Shown: positions 1 through 11,800 of the stretch, piece by piece
Position numbering within the stretch: the stretch's first letter is position 1
How the letters are laid out: each line of letters begins with the position of its first letter
Assembly: GCA_951230915.1 (NCBI GenBank)
Contig: OX579637.1
Span: 3,968,001-4,032,000 of the forward strand
DNA: 64,000 nucleotides
Reading direction: 5' to 3'
Source: Antitrichia curtipendula
Taxonomy: Eukaryota > Streptophyta > Bryopsida > Hypnales > Leucodontaceae
Made by a program: the position numbers and the translations under genes
The notes under the pieces: model-generated
What the model was told of the DNA's origin: nothing
Database searches by the model: none
What the model saw: only the letters and a program-made list of their open reading frames with translations

Positions 1-76
1 ACGGGATTGTTGTGTACATGAAAGGTATATTATTGAATATTGCGACTTAGACATCATGTATATAGAGGTGACCGAT

Positions 77-1050
77 TGCACTTTAGCGCTAGTCGCGCTA
101 AAATGCATATGCATTCTCTGTGAAATGAGGCGATTGCACTTTAGCGCTGGTCGCGCTAAAGTGCATGTGCATTCTCTGTAGAGTGACCCAATTGCACTTT
201 AGCGCTAGTCGCGCTAAAGTGCATATGCATTCGCTGTGAAATGAGGCGATTGTACTTTAGCGCTGGTCGCGTTAAAGTGCATATGCCATGTAATTGATGT
301 CAACGGGGTGCACTTTAGCGCTAGTCGCGCTAAAGTGCATATGCCATGTATATAAAATGAGCGGTCTGCCATTTCATGTCTCGCTTAAATGGACATGCAT
401 GGCCTGTACAATGACACCATTGCACTTTAGCGCGACTAGCGCTAAAGTGCATGTGCAGTATATGTACAACCACCGCTTGCCATCACTGTAAATTGAGGCG
501 ATTGCACTTTAGCGCTAGTCGCGCTAAAGTGCATATACCATGTAATTAATGTCAACAGGCTGCACTTTAGCGCTAGTCGCGCTAAAGTGTATATGCCATA
601 TATGTAAGGTCAATGGGTTACACTTTAGCGCTAATCGCGCTGAAGTGCATTTTCAGTATTTGTGAAATGAATTGGTTACACTTTAGCGCGACTAGCGCTA
701 AACTGCATATGCAGTCACTGTAAAATGACCCGGCTGCACTATTGAGGTAGTCGCGCTGAATCGCAGGTTCTCTCCATTGAAGATCATCTATCGCACTATA
801 GCGCGACTAGCACTGAAGTGCATATGTACTCTACGAAAAATGAACTTATTTCACTTTGGCGATAGTTGGGGTAAAATTTAAATACTATCTATAAATTATG
901 ACCCAACTGCACTTTAGCGCTAGTCGCGCTAAAATGAATATGGCCTCCATGGATGGTAGTTTGATTGCACTCTAACGCTAGTCGCGCTAGAAGGACGATG
1001 TACTTGAATAATTACTAATTGCTCATTGGCCATAGTCGTGCTATGAAGCA
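77..1050. repeat. Tandem array of 58-bp units, each a perfect or near-perfect hairpin
   Basis: Units start near 77, 135, 193, 251, 309, 366 (degenerate), 421, 503, 561, 619, 677, 734, 791, 850, 908, 965 and 1023. The step is 58 bp apart from one gap of 82 bp. The consensus core is TGCACTTTAGCGC, a 5-nt loop TAGTC, then GCGCTAAAGTGCA, so the 13-bp arms are exact complements. At 421, 677 and 791 the loop region reads GACTA, which means the centre is inverted against its neighbours. Units decay towards the right. The array lies just upstream of a transposase-like gene in the same orientation and may be its terminal or subterminal binding region; that role is inferred. Confidence 0.93.
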
Positions 1051-1209
1051 TACGTCCTTTACGTGTCTTGAATTTGAATTGCAATTTATGGCTTCTAATA
1101 ATTGCACAGAATTCATGATGAATATGTGATCAACAACGTTTGAGAACTAATTAATAGAATTGTCGTGACGGTTATGGTTTATGTTCTTTAAGACCCTGAA
1201 TGCTTTTTT

Positions 1210-4058
1210 GTTTTACTTTGTTGTTCAGGTGTCATGGATTCAGCCACGGGCATGGACTTATCGGACGATGAGTTCCAGATTCTTCAACAAATGAATGCTG
1301 GTGTTCTGAGTGTGAAGGTATTCCGCGTCGGCTGTGGAATACAAAGTATGTTAAGCTGTATAATGCTGAGGACGTGCTTATTGGTGAAGGTGTCTGCCAC
1401 AGCGTAAACTCTGATCTTGTTCTTGGTGCCAGTGGGCCTCTCGGTGACACTCATGTATCAGTGCACATTTCAGTGTCACATTCTGAAGTGGACCTTCCAG
1501 AGGAACGTATTTACTCATTGCTAGCTTGGCCTATTCAACTGGTTCATTATCGTGGAGCAAGTCTGCACAATCATGAGGCTAGGGACAATTTCAACCGTCT
1601 ACAAGCATCACTTCTAAACCCGCCTTCTGCAACATCTGCAAGACAATATGCAAGTGCCATTAGAAACCTGCCTCGTGAAACTGCTGTCAAAACAAAAGAC
1701 CTCCTAACGCAGGAGTCAATTAACTTGGTGTCCAGCAAAGTGTGTTGCAGCAAGAATTGTGTTCAGCCGTTTCCTAGGGAAAAAATTCGAGCTTTTCGAG
1801 AACCCATGTATCGAAATTCTACTTTCAAGCATAGAGCTTTCATGAAGACTGATGTGCACAGACATATTCATAAAGGTGCAAGCCGAGGAAAGATGGTGAC
1901 AATTGAAGAGATAGATGTGTGTTTGCACGCATGGATGCATATTGCGGGGGTTGCTGAGTCTACATTCTATCGCTACTTAAAATACATTAAGGATCAACGG
2001 GAAGCAAGGGATCACGGTAATACAGGACTACTAAAGCCTAGAGAGCATACCAAATAAGCCACAGCTTCCTTGAAGTGCATCCTAGACAAGAAGGCCAATC
2101 ACATGCCGCATCGTACACGGACTTTGAAGGAAGGTGACAAGATTGTGTCCAAGATTCTTCCGGCCTCATTTCAATGGAAGGATCAGTTGAAGAGACTTAA
2201 TGAAACCAATGCAGCTTTTGGTCTGCAGGGGATTTCAACTTCAAACTTGAGCAAGATTAGATCAGCCAAGTTCCCAGAGTATGATGTGAAGAAGCCAGGA
2301 GATAATTTTCCTCGGTGCGCTACTTGTGGCAAATATAATGAGCTCATCAAGGGTGCTATCAGTGGATCCCAAACCGCTATGAAGTGGTGTAGGAGATTGA
2401 ATAAGCATCTCACCATTGCTCGTACCCACAGGGATGTGTATTACATTAACCGCGACTTGTCATTCAATTCTCCGCATGAATGTGTTACAATCATACACGA
2501 CAAGATGGACCACGCAAAAACCGCTTGTCCGGTCTTTTCTCACAAGAGTAAAGAACTTGATGGCCTGATGAAGCTACCCGTTTCTGTGACGGGCATGATT
2601 GCGCATGGCCATGCAGATGTGCGCTATGCACATTACGGCTTGGATGTCTTCTCGCATGACTCCAACTATACCATTGGTTCAATGGCAAAGTTGTTGCGGG
2701 ATTTAGAGTTAGCGCCGAAGTCTTGTTCTCGGGAGTTGTTTGCGAATTTGAAGTCCACAAATTTATTTAAGGCCGTGCTAGAGGGTACGGACATGTGCTA
2801 TGGGTCGTTATCGCCGCCACCAAATACCTTAACTCCAGCCACGCGGCTACCGCCCATTTTAAATGTGCAAATGGACAATGCCACTGGAGACAATAAGAAT
2901 AGATATGTTTTCTGTTTTTGGTCTCTACTTGTTGCAAACAAGATCTTCCGAGAAGTGTATGTGAACTTCATGATTGTGGGTCATATGCATGACGATATTG
3001 ATGCGCTATTTGGAAGATGGAGCATGGATTTGAAGAAAGAGAACTTCCCAACAATACCAACGCTAATGAAGTCGTTCATGGATGTGGATTCCGTCCCTAC
3101 TATTCTTCACCTTATTGAAGAGGTGCCCAACTTCAAGGGTTTTATAGCAGGGTCATTTGTAGATGGCGATGACATCCTTGTTGGGCACACGAGACCACAT
3201 CAATTGAAGTTCTATCTAGATTCAACGGGGTGCCCTGTCATGAGATACAAAATTTTTTGCACTGATGCCGATTGGTTAGGGGAAGAGGGAAGACGCATTA
3301 AGTTGTGGAAAGAAGATGCTGAAGGGTGAAGTTTGTGGCCACGCGGTACACCTTTGCCTGTTCCGCTGAAGCCTATGAAAGGCTTGGAAGATATTGTCAA
3401 AGGTATGACGGGGTTTGTGAAATATTGGGACAATTTATGCAATGCAGACGTCACCGGAGATTATCGAAGACGTTACGAGCATTTGGTGAAGTATTGGCGT
3501 GGCGTGAAGGTAGCGTTGATGGAACCGTTACCTACCTTTCATGTTTTGAGGGACGGTTTTTGGCCAACTACACGTATTCAAGCAAGTGAAGTGGATGAAT
3601 TAGACGATGACGGTGAGGAGCGTGAAGAGTTTGGGGAGGATGACCCATACGTTGGGCCATTGAGTGGTTGTCCAAATCCATCCTTCCAAGTGGCTCGAGA
3701 TTTGTTCGAAGGCTATTTTGTTGCAATTCGACCCACAGACGGTGACTCTCACCCAGTTTGGATTGCAAGGGCATTGTCTGGTCTGAACTCCAATCCAGAG
3801 AATCCAAATTGTGTTCTTATTCAATACTTCCGTCCAACATCAAGGAATCAGGATGTTCAAGATTTTTACATCGGATGGGACAACGAAAGAGGTCTGCGTT
3901 GGAAGGTTGATGAAACTGAACCTTCTATTTGGCAACATACGGATGCTCTTATGACAGCATGGAAGTCGAGGATCCAAAAAGACACTGCGGAATGCATGAT
4001 CAAGATCCCTGCTATACAAATTGAAGTCATCAACCAGAGTTTGGTTTCATATAATTGA
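1210..4058 (+). pseudogene. DUF7869-type (RNase H-like) transposase, copy 1, decayed
   Basis: A putative DNA transposase broken by stops. Reading starts near ATG 1234 just after a plausible acceptor (TTGTTCAG) and is open from about 1340 to 2057, 2058 to 3329 and 3330 to 4058. The N-terminal part has a Cys cluster (CCSKNC) and a later CATC pair that look metal-binding. The central part has the acidic motifs HDKMDH (about 2498), QMDNATGDNKN (about 2868) and GHMHDDIDALFG (about 2980), laid out like the acidic triad of an RNase H-fold transposase. The C-terminal 110 codons look like a small barrel domain (GYFVAIRP..WIARAL..IQYFRP). Comparison with copy 2 at 28.9-31.8 kb suggests the stop at 2055 was a Gln codon (CAA to TAA) and the one at 3327 an Arg codon (CGA to TGA). 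The DUF7869 label is from memory of the family and was not searched. Confidence 0.75.
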
Positions 4059-4454
4059 GAAGCCATATCCACATATGTGTATATGTAGCATGTTTTGTTT
4101 TGTATTTAACATATTTATATTGTGTATAATAGATGGAATTTATATATTGTAATAGATGGCATAGGTTTGAATTTTGTTGTTTTGGATTTATAGTTTGGTA
4201 TTGCTTGTATGTTTTGAAATATATGTCTCGTTTTTATAAAACAAGAATATTCAAATTCAATTTTAATGTATTTCTTTATGTACTTCTGAGTTTAATTTTT
4301 TCTCTTTTTGCCATCATTTTACTTTATTTTTCGAGAGCATCTATGTTATAACATCTATGAACATTAAATTTGAAAGTGTGATGCAATTGAAAAAATAAGT
4401 AGTGTGTATAACCACTTTGTTTTTGATAGCCATGTTAAGCACTTGTCACATTCC
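4059..4454. other. AT-rich 3' flank of transposase copy 1
   Basis: Low-complexity AT-rich DNA. A short open frame on the plus strand at 4133-4351 is Phe/Tyr/Leu rich and looks like chance. No terminal inverted repeat that would close the upstream element was found here. Confidence 0.4.
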
Positions 4455-4635
4455 AGATACTTAGGGGGCTATTTGGTTGTTACAACTTTCCTAGTTGCCT
4501 GCATAAGTCATTAAGCAGCACCAAGTTAGGAATGTCTCTTAGTCGCTCATACAAATTGAATGGGAATCGAACTCGGACCACCTAAATGAGATAAATCACC
4601 CCTTACAACCAATTGCAGAGCTCATGACTTGGTGT
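4455..4635 (-). mobile_element. tRNA-derived SINE-like unit
   Basis: On the minus strand, from about 4625 downward, the sequence holds an A-box-like stretch (GCAATTGGTTGTAAGG) and, about 30 nt further on, a B-box-like stretch (GAGTTCGATTCCC). That is the internal RNA polymerase III promoter layout of tRNAs and plant SINEs. The whole does not fold as a tRNA, so a SINE or tRNA relic fits better. No A- or T-rich tail is evident at the 3' end, which weakens the call. Confidence 0.45.
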
Positions 4636-4929
4636 TCCATATGGCATGATCTCTATGTATATTAATGAAAATATTGATCTCTGAATTTCAACTCATGTTG
4701 ACTAAAGATCCTATGTGTCAATACACTCTCATTTTAATAGAAATTGCACTCAAAAATTAATAATTATATTATTTGTCAACCTAAATTATCTATAGAAATT
4801 CCATTTGTATTGATATTAAAATCGACAATATTATTTTGGGAGGCTCCAATACTCCCAAAATTTTGAATATGATGTTTTAGTTGTTAAATCATGTTGGTGC
4901 ATGATTGCAATGCGTCATGTTCATTTTGA

Positions 4930-5751
4930 ATGTATAAAAAAAATATGATTGTAGTTCATGACATAAGCTATTTTATAAACCTTAGTTATTCCAATTACAA
5001 ACTACAGACAAATCTAAGAAATGCAATTCTCACTAATATGGAATTTCATTTGCTTGAATCATATTTCACTATATATCTTGGCCAAAATATGATTGGCTGT
5101 AGTCACATAATACTCCTGATTTTACCAAAATGTAACTCTATATTTTTTTAAATATGAATACATTCAATCATTAAATTATTAGTAACATTCCATAGAAATT
5201 GCCACATTATCCAAAAATATGACTCACAACAGTCATATTTTACATTTTTTTTAAACGACTCACGAAGTTTATATTGCATATCAACAGAAAATATGACTCA
5301 TAAAAGTCATAATTCACATCAGTAGAGAATATGAATTACAAAGGTCTTATTCCACATCAACCAAAAATATGATTCACAAGAGTCATTTATCACATCAATA
5401 GAAAATATGACTCACAAAAGTCATATTTCACATCAACCAAAAATATGACTCCCAAGAGTCATTTATCACATCAATAGAAAATATAACTCACAAAAGTCAT
5501 ATTTCACATCAACCAAAAATATGACTCCCAAGAGTCATTTATCACATCAATAGAAAATATGACTCACAAAAGTCATATTTCACATCAACCAAAAATATGA
5601 CTCCCAAGAGTCATTTATCACATCAATAGAAAATATGACTCACAAAAGTCATATTCTACATCAACCAAAAATATGACTGTACAAAGTTTGAGATTTTACA
5701 ACTCATTGCAGTCATATTTTGCAGTCATAAAACATCCATTTTGTTGTAGTG
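4930..5751. mobile_element. Right end of a CACTA (En/Spm-type) transposon with subterminal repeats
   Basis: The element ends at 5739-5751 with TTTTGTTGTAGTG, the exact complement of the canonical plant CACTA terminus CACTACAACAAAA (established knowledge). Inward of it, from about 4940, copies of an ATATGACT..AGTCATAT palindrome recur in both orientations, as subterminal transposase-binding repeats do in this superfamily. The matching left end was not found and no transposase is encoded, so this is a truncated or non-autonomous copy. Confidence 0.7.
5320..5690. repeat. 76-bp tandem repeat inside the CACTA subterminal region
   Basis: The motif GAAAATATGACTCACAAAAG recurs at 5401, 5477, 5553 and 5629, an exact step of 76 bp. 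Each unit holds two half-units of about 38 bp (spacers CATCAATAG and CATCAACC), each carrying its own small palindrome with TATGACT and AGTCAT arms. The first and last units are degenerate. This is a local expansion of the subterminal repeats. Confidence 0.9.
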
Positions 5752-6170
5752 AGTCAGGACAATGCTGAAGAAGAAAGGTAACAATTCCTCTACTACTTGG
5801 GCCCAACAGAGCCGCTGATAGGAAGGGGCTTCTGTTGTCAAGCGAGATGCCTTAGTAGATGTTGTTGTGGGCATCGAGTTCCATGTCATGTTGGATTGCT
5901 GATGTGTTTAGAAAGACGTCACCCCTAACGTCGGAAGCGACGTTGTCATTGACTTTGTAATTGTATCTGAAATAGAAGTCGATGACAAAGATGCTATTCA
6001 TTTTCAAAGTGGTTGTTGGTTAGTTTACTTTCAGATGTCATCTTCATGTCTTCCATGTTGCTGTAAATGTTTTGAATTTTCTACCTGACTTGTAGAAATT
6101 CATGCCATTCTTTGTCGCACAATGGAACAGTATTTCGCCTTTAACGTTTGTTGTTTTTAGAATCGGAGAA
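5752..6170. other. Unassigned stretch with a short hairpin
   Basis: No coding frame is convincing. Near 5925 the sequence AACGTCG GAAG CGACGTT forms a perfect 7-bp stem with a 4-nt loop. Nothing else was recognised. Confidence 0.3.
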
Positions 6171-6179
6171 GGTTTGTAG

Positions 6180-7080
6180 CTTGAGGTTCCTATTCATATT
6201 GGAATTTCTGTTTTCCATTAATATGTGGTTGAAATCAAGACCTCACTTGTTGAAATCTTTGTCTTCCATTCACCCAATTTGGAACACGCTTTAATTTTAC
6301 CTTCTTCCATGTCTTTTTACAACCATAAACATGCTTGAACCTTCAGTTTGCCTTTCATATTTCAATTCAATTATTCAGCAGCACGTGGTAGAAGAAATAA
6401 ACTCACTTGTCTAAAGTTGTTGCCCTCATTTCTTCCAATTAGGAACACCTTTTTATTTACTTTTTTCTTTTCTCACCTCGTGTCGGGTGCTAGCCTTAGC
6501 TTGCCTTTGTCGTGTGTAATTTTTTTTAAAGCAATATGTGGTAGAGCCTGAAATAGTCGTAACACACTTGGTAAAATTTGACACTACCCTTTTCACTCAA
6601 TGTGTAATAGCCATCGACCTTTTTTCCAATTTTTTTCAAACCACAATTGTGTTTGAAGCTTTCTCTTGCCTTTCATATTTCAAATTTTTTTCTACACTAT
6701 GTGCAATGAATCCTTAAATTGCACTTCATAAAGTCCTTGCTGTGGTCTCTCTTAATTTAGAGCACGCAGTAACCTTTGTCCCCTTTCTTTTACTAACCAA
6801 GAGTGGGTTCTTAGCTCTAACTTGCCTTTCCTTTTTTTTTTTTTGGCTTCCATCAATATATGGATGAAATACAAACCTCATTTTGTTAAACTCTTGTCTT
6901 CTTTCCTCCCAATTTCAAACACTATTTAACGTTCTCCCCATTTTTTCAGAAAACCTAAAGTGGATTTTAAACCTTACTTTGCATTTCATAAAATAATTTT
7001 TTTTTCTTAAAATATGTGGTGAATTCCGTACCTCACTTGTTGGAATTCTCTACATTACTTTTACTAATTTATAATATTGT
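6180..7080. repeat. Degenerate tandem repeat of about 155 bp
   Basis: The marker CTTGCCTTTCATATTTC or a variant recurs near 6346, 6498, 6668, 6821 and 6978 (steps of 152, 170, 153 and 157 bp), each time preceded by a phrase about cccaatttggaacac and followed by one like atatgtggt.gaaat. Copies have diverged strongly. Short open frames inside, such as 6348-6551, are not credible genes. Confidence 0.65.
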
Positions 7081-7557
7081 TTTGTCCATCTACCTTTTTT
7101 TTTCCACTATCATGACTTGTCCTTCTATGTGCTCCTAATATTTTTCCTGATTTCTCCCAATTGGTCTCCCAATTTCTAACTTCAGGAAAGCTCTAAGCAC
7201 AACGGCATCTTCAATTACTCCCAAGCTAATCAGACGTACATCCACCCAACCCTTTCAAAACGTTCCAACGAACTGTTGCTTTTCTCAATTTTCCCTTGCA
7301 GTTTACCTTAGCCTTTAGTAACTTCTCAAAAATTACTTGAACTGGAAAACCAAAGGAAGCTAGTGTGGCATTCTCATGTTTTTTCTGACATCAATGCTGA
7401 ACATGACCTTGTTTCTTGCGACGTTGTAAAGAACATCTACGTCCTTCGGGATACTAGCTTGTTTTCCATGTAACATGAAGACGTTTTGTGGAACATCACA
7501 AGAAATTCACTAACCTACAGCCCTATATTGCGCAACATGTTGACATCAACTCTGACA
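7081..7557. other. No gene seen
   Basis: Pyrimidine-rich on the plus strand, without a recognisable frame or repeat. It lies downstream of the minus-strand gene that ends at 7558 and could include its 3' untranslated region. Confidence 0.3.
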
Positions 7558-9274
7558 TCAGATGTTTTTGGCTAGTGCCCCAAAAAACGCGGGTTTCTTA
7601 TAGTGGTCATTATCTGTTGAAGCGAGTGGTGGGGGTTGAGGCACCTTCACCACCGCCATAGTCACTCCCTCTATCCTAGCTTCCTCTCTCAACTTCTTGC
7701 GGCATTCTAATTCTACAGCTTCCTTTCTCAACTTCTGTAATCTTTCATAATCCGCCTCCTCCTCTTTCAACGTTTTGATATGCTTATGTAGGTCTACTTT
7801 AGTTTTGATCTTGCAAGACATAACACGATCCTCATCTTTTGCTGGGTAATTGACTTCATCTATAGAAGGTAGACTCAAAAGGACAAAAAGTTCAAGATGT
7901 ACAATCTCAGATATAGAAAGTACAAGACGTTGTACAGACTCACTTTAACCTCGGTTGCTACCATTAGTGCTGTCGTTGTACAGGCTTTGTGACACAAAGT
8001 CTCACTAACACTGAGCACGGGATTTGTCTCTGTAAAAGTGATAGTGGGTGTATGTGTGCACATTTGGGATTTCTGCAATTGTTCTTGGTATACTTTCTCT
8101 GGATTTGAAAAGAAACAAAACGAGAAGTAGTCAAATAACGTAATGTGATGGTTTTCCAGTGTTGTGTACTAATTAATTTAATAGAGGAAATACTAAACTC
8201 TACACTTTCATCTAATGATACACACCTCACGTACTGACTTTTGTACAATTAGTACTGAATAATATACAAGTTCCAACAGCTACATGAGGGAAATCCAAGA
8301 GGAATTGCACCAATATGTGGATGGGAGTCCAAAATTGTCAATGTCAAGGCTTCCATGAGATTGTCTTGCTCCTCTTCTAACTTCAAAGATTGTACCAACT
8401 ATTCAAAAGCCGAATGCAACTTGCCAAATCCAAAGCTATTGAACCATGAGGGATGCCTTGTTGTACGGCAAGAGTCATTGGCACATACGTTGGATTTCCT
8501 AAACCAAATCCCTACACACCATGGGTGATAGACATGACCGCATGTGCAAACAACTATGTTGTTGAGGGAAAACTTGCTCAAGCACAGTGCACAGGACGTC
8601 AAATATATGGTATTCAACTCTAAAACAATATTGGGGTCAAATAAAGAGCATGAAGGTCTCGGTTTTAAAAAACAACAATTTCACCTCTTCTAAAACAAGT
8701 AACTTGAAACAACAAGGCATCAAATTGCCTCTTCAAGGAAATTGCCTCTTTCAAGCAATTCATATTTTGAATTGCATTCCTTGAGTTCTAATAGAACTGC
8801 TTGGTAATCCATAAAAACATCCTTCACCACCTCACTGTATGCCTCAAATTTACTTGTCAAAGTCAAAGCCTCCACCTTGTGTTTAGTCCGCAACTTTTTG
8901 ACCTTTGCTTCCGTTTGCCAAAGCACTCTTTTTTCTTCTTCCTTCTCTTTTGTAGACAAATACTCCTTCTTCTTTTGGACGCCGATGAAGTCTTGAGTTA
9001 TAGCATGCAGTTGCAACCCTATCAAATTCAGTAGCCGCTTGAACACATATGGAATGTACTCAAAATGTTTTGCTTGTATAATGATTGTACGAGTGAATGT
9101 GAACTTATGCAGCAAACGTTTATTGCAAGAGAACAAAAGAACAGTACAGAAGAAATATTGATGGAGCACGTTCTCTAACGCAAAGTTCAAACAACATAGA
9201 ATTCCTAAACACACTTGTTGTAAGAAAACTAGTGAGAAAACAACCTCAAAAAACTTGCGCTTGCGGTGTTCCAA
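7558..9274 (-). pseudogene. Coiled-coil plus RING-like zinc-finger gene, decayed
   Basis: Several minus-strand exons fit one gene. The segment 9100-8720 is Lys/Glu-rich and predicted coiled coil (KEKEEEKRVLWQTEAKVKKL). At 8617-8402 comes a RING-like finger: CALC, then CTCGHVYHPWCV, then CANDSC, followed by the HPSWFNSFGFG tail. A TAG stop follows the tail at about 8398, yet the same frame continues with Glu-rich codons. A further exon starts after CAAATCCAG at about 8099 and ends at a GTGAGT donor near 7942. The last exon (about 7872-7558) is again a charged coiled coil and ends in a stop. A ubiquitin-ligase-like or transposon-linked role is possible but unproven. The stop suggests a pseudogene; the exon joins are inferred. 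Confidence 0.5.
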
Positions 9275-9721
9275 CTCAACGCCACCGAGATCCAGTGCCT
9301 ACAACACTCTGTTGATGTAAACTGCAAAAACGGCCTGACTGAAGTTGATCAACATTTTTTTTTAATGTGGAGAAGGAAGGAATGTCGCTGCAAAAGCGCC
9401 TCAAAGTGCTGGAATTTGCAGATGAATCCCAATTTAAATGGAACATGGCGGACGATTATTGGTGCTTTATATCCAAACTGTTTGCACAATACAACTAGGT
9501 ACAATAAGCAGACCGTGAAGACTTTTACTAGCTTCAGGTTGGAAAATGGAGCACAAATCTCTGATAGAGAAACTCTAAGCCAATATGGAATTGTATGAAA
9601 ATTCAATGATGGCCCATGTGAATTACAATATGTTTTTTTAGGTTTTTGAAAAAAACAAACAAACAAAATCTAAGGTCAAAATTTTGCACTCATACTATTA
9701 TCATACATTTCCTACAGTAGG
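9275..9721. other. No firm feature
   Basis: Overlapping short frames exist on both strands (9266-9598 plus, 9349-9666 minus), but neither shows domain-like composition. The stretch may be the 5' part of the coiled-coil/RING gene or unrelated sequence. Confidence 0.3.
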
Positions 9722-11800
9722 TGTCATAGCACAAGAAAGCACAATTCCTACTTTTAGATGTTGAAGTAGCGTAAAACATCCAAGATGACTCATGTATTGT
9801 TCCCGCAGGATTTTAACTTGTAGTTTCTTCAAATTTCCGGAATTCACAATACGAGAAGTAACCATAATCCAAGGCAGAAAGAATCCGGGACTACAAATCA
9901 GGAACTTTACTTCCTCACGCATATCCTCTAAGCCTTCTCTTAACTGATCAAAATTTCCATACTACAGATCCACTTAGAAACGATCTGTGGTCTATCCAAA
10001 AGTAACTATATCCTAGTATCCTACTTCACTGAATGCGGAACCGAAAGGAGTGTCATAATCCTGTATATTTTCCGGATCCAGATTCAGTAAGCAAAGTAAT
10101 CCAAATGATAGTTTTGCCTCTATAACAAAGGGTTCCGTTTTTGAGATTGTGGAAAGGATCGTATACCCTACCCTTCAATGTTTTTAGAGTGACTAAAGAT
10201 TCACTAAAAGAAATCACCCAAAACACACAAGAAAACTTGGATGCAAATTCTTCTTCACAATTAATATGGACATCACTCCCCACTGATAGGTCACTTAGGA
10301 AACCTCCACAATCCTCTCTTACTACAACAACGGATCTATCCGGACTAAATCCCAAGAGCCAGACCTAGTACCTTGATAACTAGAGGATCCCAACTATCTT
10401 CCTGTTCCTCTCCCCCGGATTCAACAGGACCTCATTTGACATCGACTAGCATTCACTCTCCCATCTGAAGAACTTACCCAACCTAATAAAGGCTATCCCA
10501 CTCAGAAGACACTCGAGAAACTTCAACAATCAGAATGTCCTCCTAATATATAAAGATTTATCAACCGAATTCTAATACTCTTGAAACCGGATCCAGACAG
10601 AATCCGGGGGTAACTTCTCTTCTCAAGTTTCCACCACCAAGCTGCCTGAACTAGCAGTGGTTAGGGCACCGCCTAACCCCTCAACACAAGCCAAGACTTT
10701 TCAGACCAGTACTCATGGAGTTGAAATCCAAGATTTCTTTGCAAGATTGAATGGAAAAACAAGAATATAAAACTGCTCGGAGTTGAAACTAACTTCCAAC
10801 CCCTAAATACTAACCCCAAGGAATCCTAAAAGGTCTCAGGGAACAAAAGCAAAGGACTAGGGAATAACAGGTGTCATTCCTAATTCTTCTGAGTTGACTT
10901 TCCTACCAACCCTGCCGTTCCGCAAAATGTGGATCTCAGATCTGAAATTTCCGGAAAGAGGAAGTCCAGGTGCATTAAACTGAAAAGCACCTCACTAGTA
11001 GCATTTTATCTACTTCCAACACTAATTCTCACCCAACTTCCTATGATCCTTCCTAAATAACTTCCTATCTACTTCCTAAGTCGCTTCGGGGAAGGTTCCT
11101 CAAGCTTGGCGGATCCTTTCCTCAGCGGTTGTTTCCTCTCTCTCTCATCCTTCGGAATGGCTGGATAGATATTCTTGATCTTCAGCGAGCCAGACCTACT
11201 GCCTTCCACCTTCACCATCTCTCCCTCAGAGATTTGTTTCCCTTCATAAATCTTACACAGTCCCTCAGAAACTATGAAGCAATAGGATCCTTCCTCTCTG
11301 TACTGACGTGTCCTCTCTACCAGATCCAAAAACTAAGACTTTGCTTCCCTTTCACTCCTTCACACTTCCAAACAACTCTAAGCGCTCAAAGGGTGCTACA
11401 AACTTCAGATCGAGAAGGGAGAGTGGAAGTCCTGACTTTTAGGTCATCTTCCCCAACTCAGTTTCTAGCCGTTTAGGTTTCCCGTTTCCACCGTCATCCT
11501 GGAAGGATCTGACCGTTAAACGGTCATCCCTAGTTCTCGGTAAAGCAGTTGGATCCTACGAATGTTCTACTGGCTTCCGATAGGTCACGGAGCATCTTTC
11601 GATACGTGTCTGCACCCGACCCCAACTTCTTGAGATATTCTCAAGTATAGATCCGGATCCTATTCCGGTTTTTGGTAAGAACATAAAACCATAACTTCTT
11701 GTTAACCTAATTATCTCTCTATCACTACACCTATTGTAAGGAAACATTAATTTTGATAAGATTCTTGGTTTACACTTCTTTGAACCAAAAAAAATGCACC
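9722..11800 (-). mobile_element. Family T element, copy a1, internal deletion
   Basis: The plus-strand left edge TGTCATAGCACAAG at 9722 resembles the 3' edge of copy d (TGTCGCATCACAGG). Shared 3' segments follow (the TTACTACAACAACGG block near 10319, and a block at 10780-11040 also found at 13190-13400). The 5' segment at 11130-11660 matches that of copy a2 at 15290-15790. The central coding part is missing. The right edge lies near 11800 but I could not fix it, and no target duplication was confirmed. Confidence 0.6.
11069..11329 (-). pseudogene. Family T ORF remnant joined across an internal deletion
   Basis: An open frame of 86 codons. Its first half (MVKVEGSRSGSLKIKNIYPA) matches the start of the ORF in copy a2 near 15360. 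Its second half is the basic C-terminal tail, ending KRLRK. The middle of the family protein is absent, so it is probably a deletion product rather than a functional gene. Confidence 0.5.

Noticed and set aside
294..491. Small ORF of 65 codons inside the 58-bp array
   Set aside because: It is a by-product of the repeat sequence and has no start context or family.
77..1050. CRISPR-like array
   Set aside because: Units are palindromes in a eukaryotic transposon context, the intervals between them are themselves repeated rather than unique spacers, and there are no cas genes.
4133..4351. Membrane protein gene (72 codons, Phe/Leu-rich)
   Set aside because: AT-rich composition alone produces such frames; no supporting features.
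4455..4635. Functional tRNA gene
   Set aside because: A- and B-box-like words are present but the acceptor and anticodon stems do not pair.
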